NCBI GenBank assembly: GCA_018884035.1
Contig: JAHLFE010000185.1
Coordinates: 1 to 42,499 of the forward strand
Length of the DNA stretch: 42,499 bases
Origin: Candidatus Anaerobiospirillum pullicola
Lineage (GTDB): Bacteria; Pseudomonadota; Gammaproteobacteria; Enterobacterales; Succinivibrionaceae
Direction: 5' to 3'
This document shows, piece by piece, positions 1 through 9,498 of this stretch (position 1 is the stretch's first letter; each line of letters starts with the position of its first letter). A model generated the notes under the pieces. That model worked only from the letters and a program-made list of their open reading frames with translations, was not told the origin of the DNA and made no database searches. A program made the translations under genes and the position numbers.

Positions 1-14
1 CCGTAGTGATCCGC

Positions 15-128
15 AATCTACATCAGAAGATCAGATAGCGGCTCGCTACTAGAAAAAAGCAGTGTTAACACTGTGTAAAAGCAGAGTTAGCACTGTGAAA
101 CCGCAGACGTAAGTCTGCGGTAGTTCAT
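15..128. repeat. Interspersed triple-hairpin repeat, copy A
   Basis: AATCTACATCAGAAGATCAG(A/G)TAGCGG..GCTACTA + CAGTG..CACTG hairpin + CCGCAGACGTAAGTCTGCGG hairpin; shares most of its sequence with 12336-12427; this copy carries one additional middle hairpin-like segment. Confidence 0.75.
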
Positions 129-156
129 TTAGCAGTCACAAGCAGCATCCAGAGAA

Positions 157-186
157 AACCCGAAGATACAAACTTCGGGTTTTTCA
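157..186 (+). terminator. Rho-independent terminator-like hairpin
   Basis: AACCCGAAG-ATACAAA-CTTCGGGTTTTTC: 9-bp stem plus T tract. Confidence 0.7.
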
Positions 187-238
187 TTTCTGGGTGATGG
201 TAAAGCACACGGAACACAAAGGCAGCCTCAAAAGCTGC

Positions 239-421
239 GGTTCTAGTGTGCAATTCATGGGGTACTGCATTTGAGCTTTGCTCATAGTTTGGTGGATACA
301 ACAACGTGGTCTAATACAAACTCCGAAGCGAACCTGCTTGGCAGAAAGTACCTTGAAGGCACTTCCTTGTCATGCCAACCATCCTTCTTTCATGGCCCCC
401 CATGAATCGCACACTAGCACC
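239..421. mobile_element. MITE-like element (TIR GGTKCTAGTGTGCRATTCATGGGG) with 8-bp TSD AAAGCTGC
   Basis: 24-bp terminal inverted repeats (22/24 match) at 239-262 and 398-421; identical 8-bp flanks AAAGCTGC at 231-238 and 422-429; no coding capacity. Confidence 0.85.
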
Positions 422-566
422 AAAGCTGCGCGATAGCTAATGGCAGCGCCCGCCCCGCAGAACGGTGCGGCTTACAGCCAGCCCAGCTGAGCAATGGCCT
501 TACTCTAAGTCACAAGCACTATTGGACAGGAGCTGCTGCTCTCATCCGGCAAGTGCTGGCTAAGCG

Positions 567-890
567 CTAATCGTCCCAACGATCATCATCGTCCCACCGG
601 TCGTCATCATCGTCATCCCACCGGTCATCATCCCACCGATCGTCATCGTAACGATCGTCCCAATCATCGTCAGCGAGTAACACTGGCGACACTAATAAGG
701 TGTCCCTAACAGCGCCCGCCCCTAAGGCCGCTGGCGCAGCATCTTCTGCTGCTACCGCTAAAGGTGCGGCCGCGTGCAAGCTGAGGTCAAGTGGCGCACT
801 ATAGTCGCTGGCATGAACAGTAAAGGAGAGCCCCCAGAAGGCGGCAATGGTAGTGAGGCCAAGAGCCCGATGCCAAGTCGTCTTTTTCAT
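567..890 (-). CDS. Secreted Asp/Trp/Arg-rich low-complexity protein
   Basis: 107-aa ORF: signal-peptide-like N terminus (MKKTTWHRALGLTTIAAFWGLSFTVHA), C-terminal DDRWDDDDRWDD repeats; same layout as 1535-2017. Confidence 0.65.
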   Translation of the reverse strand: MKKTTWHRALGLTTIAAFWGLSFTVHASDYSAPLDLSLHAAAPLAVAAEDAAPAALGAGAVRDTLLVSPVLLADDDWDDRYDDDRWDDDRWDDDDDDRWDDDDRWDD

Positions 891-1336
891 AAGAATCCCT
901 GTGATACGGGGTTAAGAACGTGTAAGCAGCACATCGCTAATGACAGCATTTTGCGCATGCGAGCAATGTCTGCCTACTTGAGATTAGGCACCTACCCTGT
1001 AGCGGTTCCCGCCTCGTCTAGCCACTACAGCTAAAAGTGGTACCTACTGCGGTCTCACCAGCGCAGGCTCTCAATTGCGGGGGTGACACCGTTATGATTG
1101 GTGCAATCAGAACGAGCCGACAGCACCGGTAAACTTGATTGATATGAGCATGCCACAAGGGCACTAAACGCTGGATGGTGGTTAGCTCATAACAGCGTGG
1201 GCGCTCCCTCTACCCCCTACTGCTACGAACCAGCTCCAGCGGTAATCACTCCTTTAGAACGGCTAAGGGGGGCGATCTTTTAGGCCGAGATGGGCAGGAG
1301 CTGACGTCATCCAAGTGCGAGGCCTACAGAGCAGGC

Positions 1337-1505
1337 GAGAGCGTTTTCTCCCTTGTGCCGTCAGAGTATTTTCACCCTATGATATGGGCTTAAAATCGGC
1401 CTTTGAGGTGGGTTAAGACCCTTGATGCAGAAACCTGATATGGAGCATCAAGCGTCGTATCGCGACGTATCTCTAAGGTAGGCTCACACATGGGAAAACG
1501 CCCTC
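1337..1505. mobile_element. MITE family 'GAGAGCG', copy 1
   Basis: TIRs GAGAGCGTTTTCTCCC / GAGGGCGTTTTCCC; flanks GAGCAGGC / GAGCATTC (6/8); internal sequence shared with copies at 6164, 16407, 18990, 29889, 37433. Confidence 0.8.
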
Positions 1506-1534
1506 GAGCATTCTGCAATAAAGGCTGCTGTGGC

Positions 1535-2017
1535 TTAAGTCCACTCATCGCCCCACTCGTTTTCGTCTTCATCAGGCTCGTCCTCATCAGGCTCCCACTC
1601 GTTTTCGTCACGCTCCCATTCGTCCTCATCCCACTCGTCTTCATCTTCCCAATCGCGGCCATGCCAGCGGTCACCACGATAGTAGTGATCACGGTCGTAG
1701 TCACGATCGTAACGATCGTGGTAATCACGGCCATAGTGGTCACGGTCATAACGGTCGTGATAGTCGCGGTCACGGTCGTAATCGCGATCATAGCGATCAC
1801 GGTAATCATGGTCACGGTAGTCGTCATGAGCAAGGAGCAGCGCCTCTGGCGCAAAGAGCGCGACGCTCTCAGTGCGAGTGGTTACCGCTAATGGGGTGAG
1901 CTGCTCAGTGGACACAGCCGTAGCATTTGCCGGAGCAAAGAGTACTGCTGTGAGGGCACAGAGGCCCATGGTAAGAAACAAAAAGAGATATCTCACGATA
2001 CTACTCCCCAGCAACAC
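1535..2017 (-). CDS. Secreted protein with YDRDYHDR repeats and acidic Glu/Asp/Trp-rich C terminus
   Basis: 160-aa ORF with N-terminal hydrophobic signal (YLFLFLTMGLCALTAVLFAPANA), (H)DRYDRD repeats, tail EDEDEWDEDEWERDENEW. Confidence 0.65.
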   Translation of the reverse strand: MLLGSSIVRYLFLFLTMGLCALTAVLFAPANATAVSTEQLTPLAVTTRTESVALFAPEALLLAHDDYRDHDYRDRYDRDYDRDRDYHDRYDRDHYGRDYHDRYDRDYDRDHYYRGDRWHGRDWEDEDEWDEDEWERDENEWEPDEDEPDEDENEWGDEWT

Positions 2018-2341
2018 GCTTGTGCTGTAGCAGCAAAGAAAAGCCTATCTGCCCTCATTGTATGCGATGGGCGCTAAGCATTGGCGCTTATAGCACAGAA
2101 GCGCGAAATGGATCACACTTCAGGGAAATTGCTAAGCAGCAAGCCACACAGGCGCTCTTGCTCTAAGATCGCTATGGGGCTTTTACCACTCAGGAATGCG
2201 TGCTCTAATAAATGACGGCAGATGGGATGCGTGATGGCAAATACACACCTCGAGATGAATGGTGCAGTTGAGTTTAATCCTAGCTTCAGACAGTGCACCA
2301 TGCTTATCCTAAAGCCCGTCATATCTTAAGTAAGTCGTTCC

Positions 2342-2476
2342 GGCTCTCCTCAGAGTTTGGTGGATAGGGCACCAATACTACTCTAAAGTTGGTCACGCAA
2401 AACGCCATCACATGGGGCCATGCTTGATCGCAGGGCGCTGCTGCTTTTTGGTATCCACCAAACTCTGAGTAGAGCC
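2342..2476. mobile_element. MITE family 'CAGAGTTTGGTGGATA', copy 1, 8-bp TSD GTCGTTCC
   Basis: TIR GGCTCTCCTCAGAGTTTGGTGGATA / GGCTCTACTCAGAGTTTGGTGGATA; identical flanks GTCGTTCC at 2334-2341 and 2477-2484. Confidence 0.88.
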
Positions 2477-2747
2477 GTCGTTCCTAGAGAGTAACGCTCC
2501 TCAGATCAGCCTCAGAGCACAGGGGCTGGCCTGCTTTACTTACTACCGACAGTACAGCACGGGATGGATGTAATGACATAGGCTCATTGTAGTGAGCAGA
2601 GAATGAGGATAGGCTTAGAGCAGAAGGGCTAAAGCGGTGGCAACAAAGACAATAAGGCTGTCGGGAAAGAAGAAGAAGAAGAAGAAGACTCAGGAGAAAC
2701 AGAGGAAAGAAGAAATCGCGGAGGGGAAGAAAAGAAAAGAAATGCTG

Positions 2748-2834
2748 TGGTACCAAAGATGGGGCTCGAACCCATACGCTATTTCTAGCGGCGGATTTTG
2801 AATCCGCTGCGTCTACCAATTCCGCCACTTTGGC
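2748..2834 (-). tRNA. tRNA-Leu (anticodon CAA)
   Basis: 87-nt GCCAAAGTGGCGGAATTGGTAGACGCAGCGGATTCAAAATCCGCCGCTAGAAATAGCGTATGGGTTCGAGCCCCATCTTTGGTACCA: acceptor stem, anticodon loop TTCAAAA, variable arm, GGTTCGA T-loop, encoded CCA. Confidence 0.95.
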
Positions 2835-3017
2835 TCACGGATGCTTATTGTAATGGCAAAGAAGTGCTTTGTCTAGAGCCCCGTGGAGAAAGTTGGGGCA
2901 TAGTTTTGGGCGCAAGGTGGGTGATGCGTGGAGTATTTTCCTGCTATGAGCGCGCTTTGCCGCGCCCGCCCCAGCATGATCACTGTAATGACAGCAACTA
3001 GGCTCGCAGCTGTGAGC

Positions 3018-4091
3018 TTAGACCTTGCGATTTAGCAAGAGCAGCGATACCACCACAAAGATCAAGGTAGGCAGCACCACGCCCACTATCGGTGGCAAGC
3101 CCACAATGTAGGTAAAGTTAGGCAGTACCTCATTAGTCACGTAGAACAAGAAGCCTAAGATTAAGCCCATCAGCACACGTGCTGACATCGGTACCGAGCG
3201 TAACGATCCAAACACCGTCGAGGCACCTAAGAGCAGCATCACGATCATGGCCACCGGCAGCACAAACTTCTTGTAAAGCGCCGTGCGATAGCGGTCAGAA
3301 TCGATGTTGTTCTTCTTGAGGTAGTCAATGTAGTCCACCAGCTCCGCAATGCTGAGCTCATTGCTTTTAAAGTTAAAGATCTCCATGCGGTCAGGATTGA
3401 GGTACATCGACCACTGCTCCATTGGCCGCTCATACACGGTAAGATTCCTATCCCCATACACTACATTACGCACATGGAAGATATCCCACTTTTGGTTCTG
3501 TGGGTTGTAGACACCCGTGCTCGCCGTAGACATCTTAGTAAGATTGATGCCATCAAAGTCGTAGCGGGAGATCTCGTGGATAGAGTTATCCGACATGATG
3601 CGACGCACAGAGATAAAGCTGTCGCCATCACGTAACCATAAACCCCAGTTAGTGCGGGAAATACGGCCACCACTCTCAGCATAGTTATAGCGGTTCTCGG
3701 CGTACTGCTCAATCTCTGGCACTACTACTTGCCCAAAGACACTGACCAATAACACCACAGGGAAAATGAGCTTGCAGGCACTGAGAATGATCTGCGTCTT
3801 AGACATGCCACTGCTCTGCATCACCACCAGCTCGGAGTTTTTAGAGAGCAGGCCTAAGCCGATCACACCACCTAAGAGCACAGCAATAGGAAAAAGTATC
3901 ACCACAAGGCCTGGTAAGCGTAAGCAGACATACCAGAGCAAAAAGAGGAAATCGACATCACCACTGCCTAAGTGGCGGGTCTGGTCAATAAAGGTCACAA
4001 TACCCGCAATTGTGGTCAACACCACCGTCGCAATAAAGATCATGCTTAAGACGGTGCGACCAACGTAGCGATCGATAATGCCAAAAAACAT
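3018..4091 (-). CDS. lptG: LPS export ABC transporter permease LptG
   Basis: 357 aa YjgP/YjgQ family, N-terminal DRYVGRTVL, adjacent to lptF. Confidence 0.93.
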   Translation of the reverse strand: MFFGIIDRYVGRTVLSMIFIATVVLTTIAGIVTFIDQTRHLGSGDVDFLFLLWYVCLRLPGLVVILFPIAVLLGGVIGLGLLSKNSELVVMQSSGMSKTQIILSACKLIFPVVLLVSVFGQVVVPEIEQYAENRYNYAESGGRISRTNWGLWLRDGDSFISVRRIMSDNSIHEISRYDFDGINLTKMSTASTGVYNPQNQKWDIFHVRNVVYGDRNLTVYERPMEQWSMYLNPDRMEIFNFKSNELSIAELVDYIDYLKKNNIDSDRYRTALYKKFVLPVAMIVMLLLGASTVFGSLRSVPMSARVLMGLILGFLFYVTNEVLPNFTYIVGLPPIVGVVLPTLIFVVVSLLLLNRKV

Positions 4092-4097
4092 TGTGCC

Positions 4098-5423
4098 TTA
4101 TCTCCCCTCACTATCGTCGCTTGAGCGCTTTGCCTTCTCATCCTTATCCTGAGATGAGTCACTCGCAGTACTGGCCTTACTCTTGGTGCTTGCAGCAAGC
4201 TCAGTGCTCTGAGTCGTCTCCGCCTTGCTCTTAGTAGCATCTTTAGCGGCAGTAGCGTCAGCAGCACTGCTCTGCGTAGTCATATTGGTAGCAGCAGCGG
4301 CACCAGCGGCGGCAGCAGCAGTGGTTACCCGTGACTTGCGGCTCCATCTCTTGATGTAGGACTTTGGCAGGTTCAGTGGGATAGCCACGAATAACAAGAA
4401 CACCAGCGGTACTGCGTAGAGACCAGGGTACAGCGGAATGGTGTCAGTCAAAATGAGATTGCGCAGCGACATTAAGAACAGGTAGTACGCCACGTAAATC
4501 ACAATGGCAGGCATCAGACGGGCAAAGCGGCCTTGGCGGGGGTTAACCATCGAAAGTGGCACCGCCACCATACACAGCACAAAGGTGGCAAAGATAGGCG
4601 AGAAACGCCACTGCGCCTCCACTTGCTCGCGCTTATCTGGCGAGAGTAAGAGCTCTCTGGTACTCATGCGCGATATTTCGCGCCGCTCACGGGTCTCTTC
4701 AGTGATGTTGCCCGATAGTGGTGCCCGAAACTTTTCAAACTGCAGCTTGTAGTAGGAGCCATCACGGGCAATCTCGTAGCGACGACCATCATTCAGCTCT
4801 AACCAGCGCACGCCATCTTGGTCTAAGACCAAGTGGCCATCACGTGCTGCCGTAATCGAGGAGGTGCGATTGCTATAGCTGTCCATTTCGATGACGTAGA
4901 TATTGCTAATATCACGATCATCAATACCACGATTACGGACGTCTTCAACGTAAATGTTGAAGTTGCCTATAGTGACAAAGCGACCGCTGTCGATAGGCAA
5001 AAACTCTGGGTTGGTAGTAGCTTGCTGCTCGAGCTCATAGCGGGCATTGGCCGCACGCGAAACGAGATCTAAGCTGATAAAGGAGACAATGATGACGCTA
5101 ACCAAGGCAAGGGTTTGTGCCACCATCATGATACGGGTAGGAGAATAGCCCACGCAGCGCATCACCACCATTTCCGAGTCAGAGCAGATACGACCTAAGG
5201 TGATGATAATGGCCACGTAGAGGGTGAGCGGAAACAGGAAGATTAAGAACTCTGGCAAAGAGTAGAGCATGAATAAGGTAATAAGGCGTGGTGGCATATT
5301 ACCTAAGGAAGCCTCGGTCATGAGGCGCACGATGCTTTGACCGGCAAAGATAGCCACTAAGACAAGCAGCACCACAAACTGCGATTTTACGAGCTCGCGA
5401 AATACGTACTTGTCTAACAGCAT
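4098..5423 (-). CDS. lptF: LPS export ABC transporter permease LptF with extended Ala/Ser/Thr/Lys-rich C-terminal tail
   Basis: MLLDKYVFRELVKSQFVVLLVL.. LptF-type N terminus; upstream of lptG; tail from about residue 360. Confidence 0.93.
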   Translation of the reverse strand: MLLDKYVFRELVKSQFVVLLVLVAIFAGQSIVRLMTEASLGNMPPRLITLFMLYSLPEFLIFLFPLTLYVAIIITLGRICSDSEMVVMRCVGYSPTRIMMVAQTLALVSVIIVSFISLDLVSRAANARYELEQQATTNPEFLPIDSGRFVTIGNFNIYVEDVRNRGIDDRDISNIYVIEMDSYSNRTSSITAARDGHLVLDQDGVRWLELNDGRRYEIARDGSYYKLQFEKFRAPLSGNITEETRERREISRMSTRELLLSPDKREQVEAQWRFSPIFATFVLCMVAVPLSMVNPRQGRFARLMPAIVIYVAYYLFLMSLRNLILTDTIPLYPGLYAVPLVFLLFVAIPLNLPKSYIKRWSRKSRVTTAAAAAGAAAATNMTTQSSAADATAAKDATKSKAETTQSTELAASTKSKASTASDSSQDKDEKAKRSSDDSEGR

Positions 5424-6163
5424 GGTCTGATTTTCCGCTTGGTGAAACTACAAAACACGCTCTTTGGCTGGAAGCGTCCTCTAAAGGTGGCAGGCTGTGT
5501 CAGGCATCGTCAGACTAAACGATGAGACAGTAGAAATTGCTAGAGGCGCGGCAAAGGCAAAAGAGGTTGCTCTATTGTAGCCGCTAACGTGAATCTTGTC
5601 CCAAATAACAGAGCTGTTTTTTCAGGGACGATTACGCCAGAAGGGAGTTAGTGTGACCTGCACAGCGTCAGCAATGCCCGCAAAAGAGGCCTCACAGAGA
5701 CAACGCGGGCGGCTACAGGAATGATGTCGACAGTGGCAGCGGCAGTGGCTAAGGCAATGGCTAAGGAAGTGGCAAAGAAAGTTACGTCAGATCTAACCCC
5801 GAGCTCACCTACCATCAGCATCAACCTCGCTCTTACCGTGATGCGTCGCCGTAACCAGCACCTTCTGGTACCGTCTTTTTGTAGACATAAGCGCTAGCGC
5901 AGCTGTCCTGAAGACGCACTACTCCCGCCATAAGTTTTACTGTGCTTCTGCCTCTGAGAGTAAGGCCAGAGCTACAGCAGCGCCCCATAGGCTCGGTAAG
6001 CGCTACTACCAACAGGGAACTGGTATGGTAACTCTGAGCTGCAGACTGCTTCCATGGCTGCCTACAGCAGGGTACAGGGATATACCAGCGCGCATAACGC
6101 CAGCTTATTGCGCGGCGGGGCAGCAGCCCAGCGCCATCAGCCACCATACCTCGAGGTAGGAAC

Positions 6164-6450
6164 GAGAGTGCTTTCCCGAGGTGAGCAAAGATACTTGCCA
6201 CTAACCTACCTACCTTAGAAATACAGGTTCTCCTCAGAGTTTGGTGGAGATAGCCAACATACACTCTTAGGTGGCTAACCTTAAACGCCATAACCACAGC
6301 TCATGTTCTTACCTAAAAAAGATATGAGGCTACGTTGTGGTATCCACCAAACTCTGAGCAGAGCCAAAAGACCGATTTTAAGCTATACCAAGCAGTCCCC
6401 AATAACCTCGAGGCAAAGCACTCTGCAGGCACAAGATGGAAAACGCTCTC
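6164..6450. mobile_element. MITE family 'GAGAGCG', copy 2 (interrupted by another MITE)
   Basis: TIRs GAGAGTGCTTTCCC / GAGAGCGTTTTCC; flanks GTAGGAAC / GTAAGAAC (7/8); interrupted at 6226-6365. Confidence 0.8.
6226..6365. mobile_element. MITE family 'CAGAGTTTGGTGGATA', copy 2, inside the 6164-6450 element
   Basis: GGTTCTCCTCAGAGTTTGGTGGA(GA)TA ... TATCCACCAAACTCTGAGCAGAGCC; interior similar to 2342-2476 (AACGCCAT..). Confidence 0.82.
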
Positions 6451-6555
6451 GTAAGAACAGCTGGCCATGAGCACGGTTAGCCATCACGGTCTCTACAGCG
6501 CCCGCCCCTGCCCCTAATCAGAGGTGCTGCCTGTTGGCTGCTTTTTGCCTGTGCG

Positions 6556-7764
6556 TTACGGTGCGCTTAAACGCTGCAGCCACGTGCGCAGCAGAGCCTG
6601 CGAAGCACGCGATGGAATGAGCGGTGAACGGTCGGCAATAAAGCGCAGCTTATCCATGGCCGCAAAGATGTGATCCACCTGTAAGGACTCAAGGCACGTC
6701 GCACGGCCGTAATTAATAAGAGGCAGCTCATCTACGGGTACATTGGCCTTGTATTTGAGAGTCTCTAAGAGCAGCTCCGAGAGTAAGCGCTCTTGCAGAG
6801 GCTTAGCTAGCTTACGCATGCTCGTAATCACCTCACGGCCAAACTCAGTACGTAGCGGCTTCTTTTGTGCGGAGCGCCATTGCACTTGCGACTGCACATA
6901 CTGCGCAATGCTATTGACGACATTAGCCACTTGCAAATCATCACCAGCCAGCAGCATCTGCATTGCTGCTAAAGGTGCGTAGGAGTTTAGAGACAGCGCA
7001 ATCTGCGCTCTCTCTACCCCAATCGGCTCCTTTAAGCCCTTACAGTCCTCTAAGGCCGCTGCTAAGCGACTGTCGTAGTCTGCCTCCTTTCCCTCAAAGT
7101 CAAAGGAAAAGTGCGGCACCCATGGCTTTTGGTTGTCGTGATTGAGCAGATACGCCACAGCCTCATCTACCGGCACCTCGCGCAGCACAATTTTGCTGGC
7201 ACGCGAGAGAATAGTCGGTAACAGCGCCTCTAAGCTGGTGGTGGTCATGATGATAAGAGAGTTTGGGCTGGGCTCCTCAAAGGTCTTTAAGATAGCGTTA
7301 GCCGCGCCCTCACCCATTAGTTGCGCCCCATGGATAATGACGACCTTACCGCGTCCACCACTGACAGCTGACTCATTTAAAAAGTTAGTCACCTTACGCA
7401 TGGTGTCGACACGCAGCGAGCGCCGCGTAGCGCTCGGCTTACGCGCCATGAGGCCCATCATGTCATCAATAAAGTCGAGGTTCTTATCAAACTCATCGGC
7501 GTTAGTGGCGTAGGCCACACCCACGTCTTGGTGGGTGAGGCGCTTAAACATCTGACAGGAGCTGCAGGTACCACAGGCGCCGTGCTCGCTCGGATGGTGG
7601 CAGAGATAAAACTGCGCCATGGCTAAGGCGAGCTCATTGCCTCCGAGTCCTTCATGACCAGAGATGATAATCGAGCTGGTGAGCCGCCCCTGCAACAGGG
7701 TGGTAATAAACTGCTGGTAGTACGGCTGCAACCACGAGTGCAGCTCTTGCACTTGAGCAAACAT
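6556..7764 (-). CDS. holB: DNA polymerase III subunit delta'
   Basis: 402 aa; AAA+ clamp-loader features (SGHEGLGGNELALAMAQ, CGTCSSCQ zinc motif, NAILKTFEEP); adjacent to tmk. Confidence 0.9.
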   Translation of the reverse strand: MFAQVQELHSWLQPYYQQFITTLLQGRLTSSIIISGHEGLGGNELALAMAQFYLCHHPSEHGACGTCSSCQMFKRLTHQDVGVAYATNADEFDKNLDFIDDMMGLMARKPSATRRSLRVDTMRKVTNFLNESAVSGGRGKVVIIHGAQLMGEGAANAILKTFEEPSPNSLIIMTTTSLEALLPTILSRASKIVLREVPVDEAVAYLLNHDNQKPWVPHFSFDFEGKEADYDSRLAAALEDCKGLKEPIGVERAQIALSLNSYAPLAAMQMLLAGDDLQVANVVNSIAQYVQSQVQWRSAQKKPLRTEFGREVITSMRKLAKPLQERLLSELLLETLKYKANVPVDELPLINYGRATCLESLQVDHIFAAMDKLRFIADRSPLIPSRASQALLRTWLQRLSAP

Positions 7765-7830
7765 GCCCTGTCCTCTCTATTTTGTCCACAGCACGCTGTA
7801 CGTATTGCCTGCTACTGCTGCCTACAGCTA

Positions 7831-8505
7831 CTACTGCTGCCGCAAAGACGCACAGCGCTGCGCTAAGAGCGCGCGTACCTGCTGCGCCACAGTAGCGACA
7901 TCACCGGTAGCATCCAGCACACAGACTTCATCGGGGTGCTGCGCAGCATACTCAAGATAGCCCTGCCGCACGCGGGTAAAGAAATCAATTGAGGATTGCT
8001 CAATGCGATCTTTGGCTGAGCGCTTCTTGATGCGGGTCATCCCCACTTCTACAGGCACATCAAAGAGCAAGGTGAGATCAGGCTTAAAGTCGCCAATAGC
8101 CACTTGGCGTAAAGCAGCAATTTGCTCTAAAGAAAAGCCGCGACCATAGCCCTGATAGGCAATGGTAGACAGATCAAAGCGGTCAGAGATCACCACCACG
8201 CCCTGCTCTAAGAGGGGCTTAATTTTGGAATTTACTAACTGGGCACGAGCGGCATACATGAGCAAAAGCTCAGAGGCTGAGCACAGCGACTCGTCGGGAT
8301 CTGGTGTTAAGAGAACACTACGAATTTGCTCGGCGAGCTTAGTGCCACCTGGCTCGCGGGTACACTCTACGGTAAAGCCCTGTTCGGTCAAGTAGTCTCT
8401 AACTGTGGCTAATTGGGTGCTTTTACCTGCGCCTTCACCGCCCTCGAGGGCGATAAAGAGGCCACGATGTGGATTTAAGGCTGATGGAGCAGAGCTTAGG
8501 GGCAT
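7831..8505 (-). CDS. tmk: Thymidylate kinase
   Basis: 224 aa; P-loop LEGGEGAGKSTQ, TREPGGT, DRFDLSTIAYQGYGRG. Confidence 0.95.
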   Translation of the reverse strand: MPLSSAPSALNPHRGLFIALEGGEGAGKSTQLATVRDYLTEQGFTVECTREPGGTKLAEQIRSVLLTPDPDESLCSASELLLMYAARAQLVNSKIKPLLEQGVVVISDRFDLSTIAYQGYGRGFSLEQIAALRQVAIGDFKPDLTLLFDVPVEVGMTRIKKRSAKDRIEQSSIDFFTRVRQGYLEYAAQHPDEVCVLDATGDVATVAQQVRALLAQRCASLRQQ

Positions 8506-9498
8506 AATTACCTCATAACAAAAACAGCCTATTATAACGGGGAGAAAAGCGCTGTGCTGAAATGGGGGGGTTCAGGGGAACTGACGCGGAGCTGGCGCTG
8601 GGTATGGTCACAGTGACGGGCGGGGAAGGTTAAGGTGAAGAGATCTCACCTAAGCTAAGCGCTGATCAGGAGGTGAGCGGTGGTGCCGAGCGGCATAAGC
8701 ACCGGCTGGAATAAAAGCGAGGCTGCGTGCTGTTGTCTACCACCATGCTCTTACTGTCCCCTACTCTTGCTGCAATGGGGCGTGGCGCGGTTACGTCTAC
8801 CTTGCGTGAGCACACAGCACAGAGTTGTGAGCACACAGTGCGGCGCCCATTTGCGGTAAGCGGTAGCGGTGAAGTGTGCCAAGTGTCAGCAGGAACGGTT
8901 GGGAAAAGTCACCGCGATGTGCTCTGCTAGTAGCTGCTGCTGCAAAGCAACTTCATCCGGTCATCATCACGTAATGACGTCTCTATTGGTGCTACAAGGT
9001 GCAGCTGACATCTGGCAATTTGCCCCTCAATGGTCGTGGACTGTGCCCTTGTGGTTGAGGTGATTGTGGTGATTGCTGCCGTACTCTGGGTAGTTTGCAG
9101 CGTCGCAGTGCTGCTCACTGGGACGCTGCTGGGCTAAAAGACAGCAAAGACGCCTGCGCGCCTGTAGTCTGACGGCGAGAAGTTGCAGCTGATTTTTATC
9201 AAACCTCTAAGATACGGCGTTTACCTGAGAGTGGATCTACTGACACCTAACACTCAAGGGTAAGGAGATAGCCTTAAAGCTGGAGATGCCCCAGTTCAAG
9301 TTTCAATGTGGTGGCTATCATTTAGAGTTGTACAGCAGCAACAGCTTATTTATCAGGAAAAACCACTGCGAGCCAACTGCCAGATGTCAGTGTAGCGTCT
9401 TGAGCACAAGGCACAAAGAGAAGCACAGAGACGTTTTGCTCCGCTGCTCTTAGCTTAGAGCGCAGCATCACACGCTTTGAGGGCAAGGCTACTACGCG

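Noticed and set aside
1390-1854. 154-aa Thr/Ile/Val-rich minus ORF
   Set aside because: Out-of-frame reading of the same repeat DNA, extending into a MITE; no signal peptide or SD.
1490-1891. 133-aa hydrophobic ORF on the plus strand
   Set aside because: Antisense of the charged-repeat gene 1535-2017; hydrophobicity results from the complementary codons.
2669-2692. GAA-rich run near the tRNA as a phase-variable tract
   Set aside because: Simple purine repeat in non-coding DNA with no linked ORF or promoter evidence.
2484-2828. 114-aa ORF MAELVDAADSKSAARNSVWVRAPSLVP...
   Set aside because: Its N-terminus is the well-known spurious translation of a tRNA-Leu gene; overlaps the tRNA at 2748-2834.
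5833-6297. 154-aa minus ORF
   Set aside because: Runs through the nested MITEs; composition not protein-like, no homology recognised.
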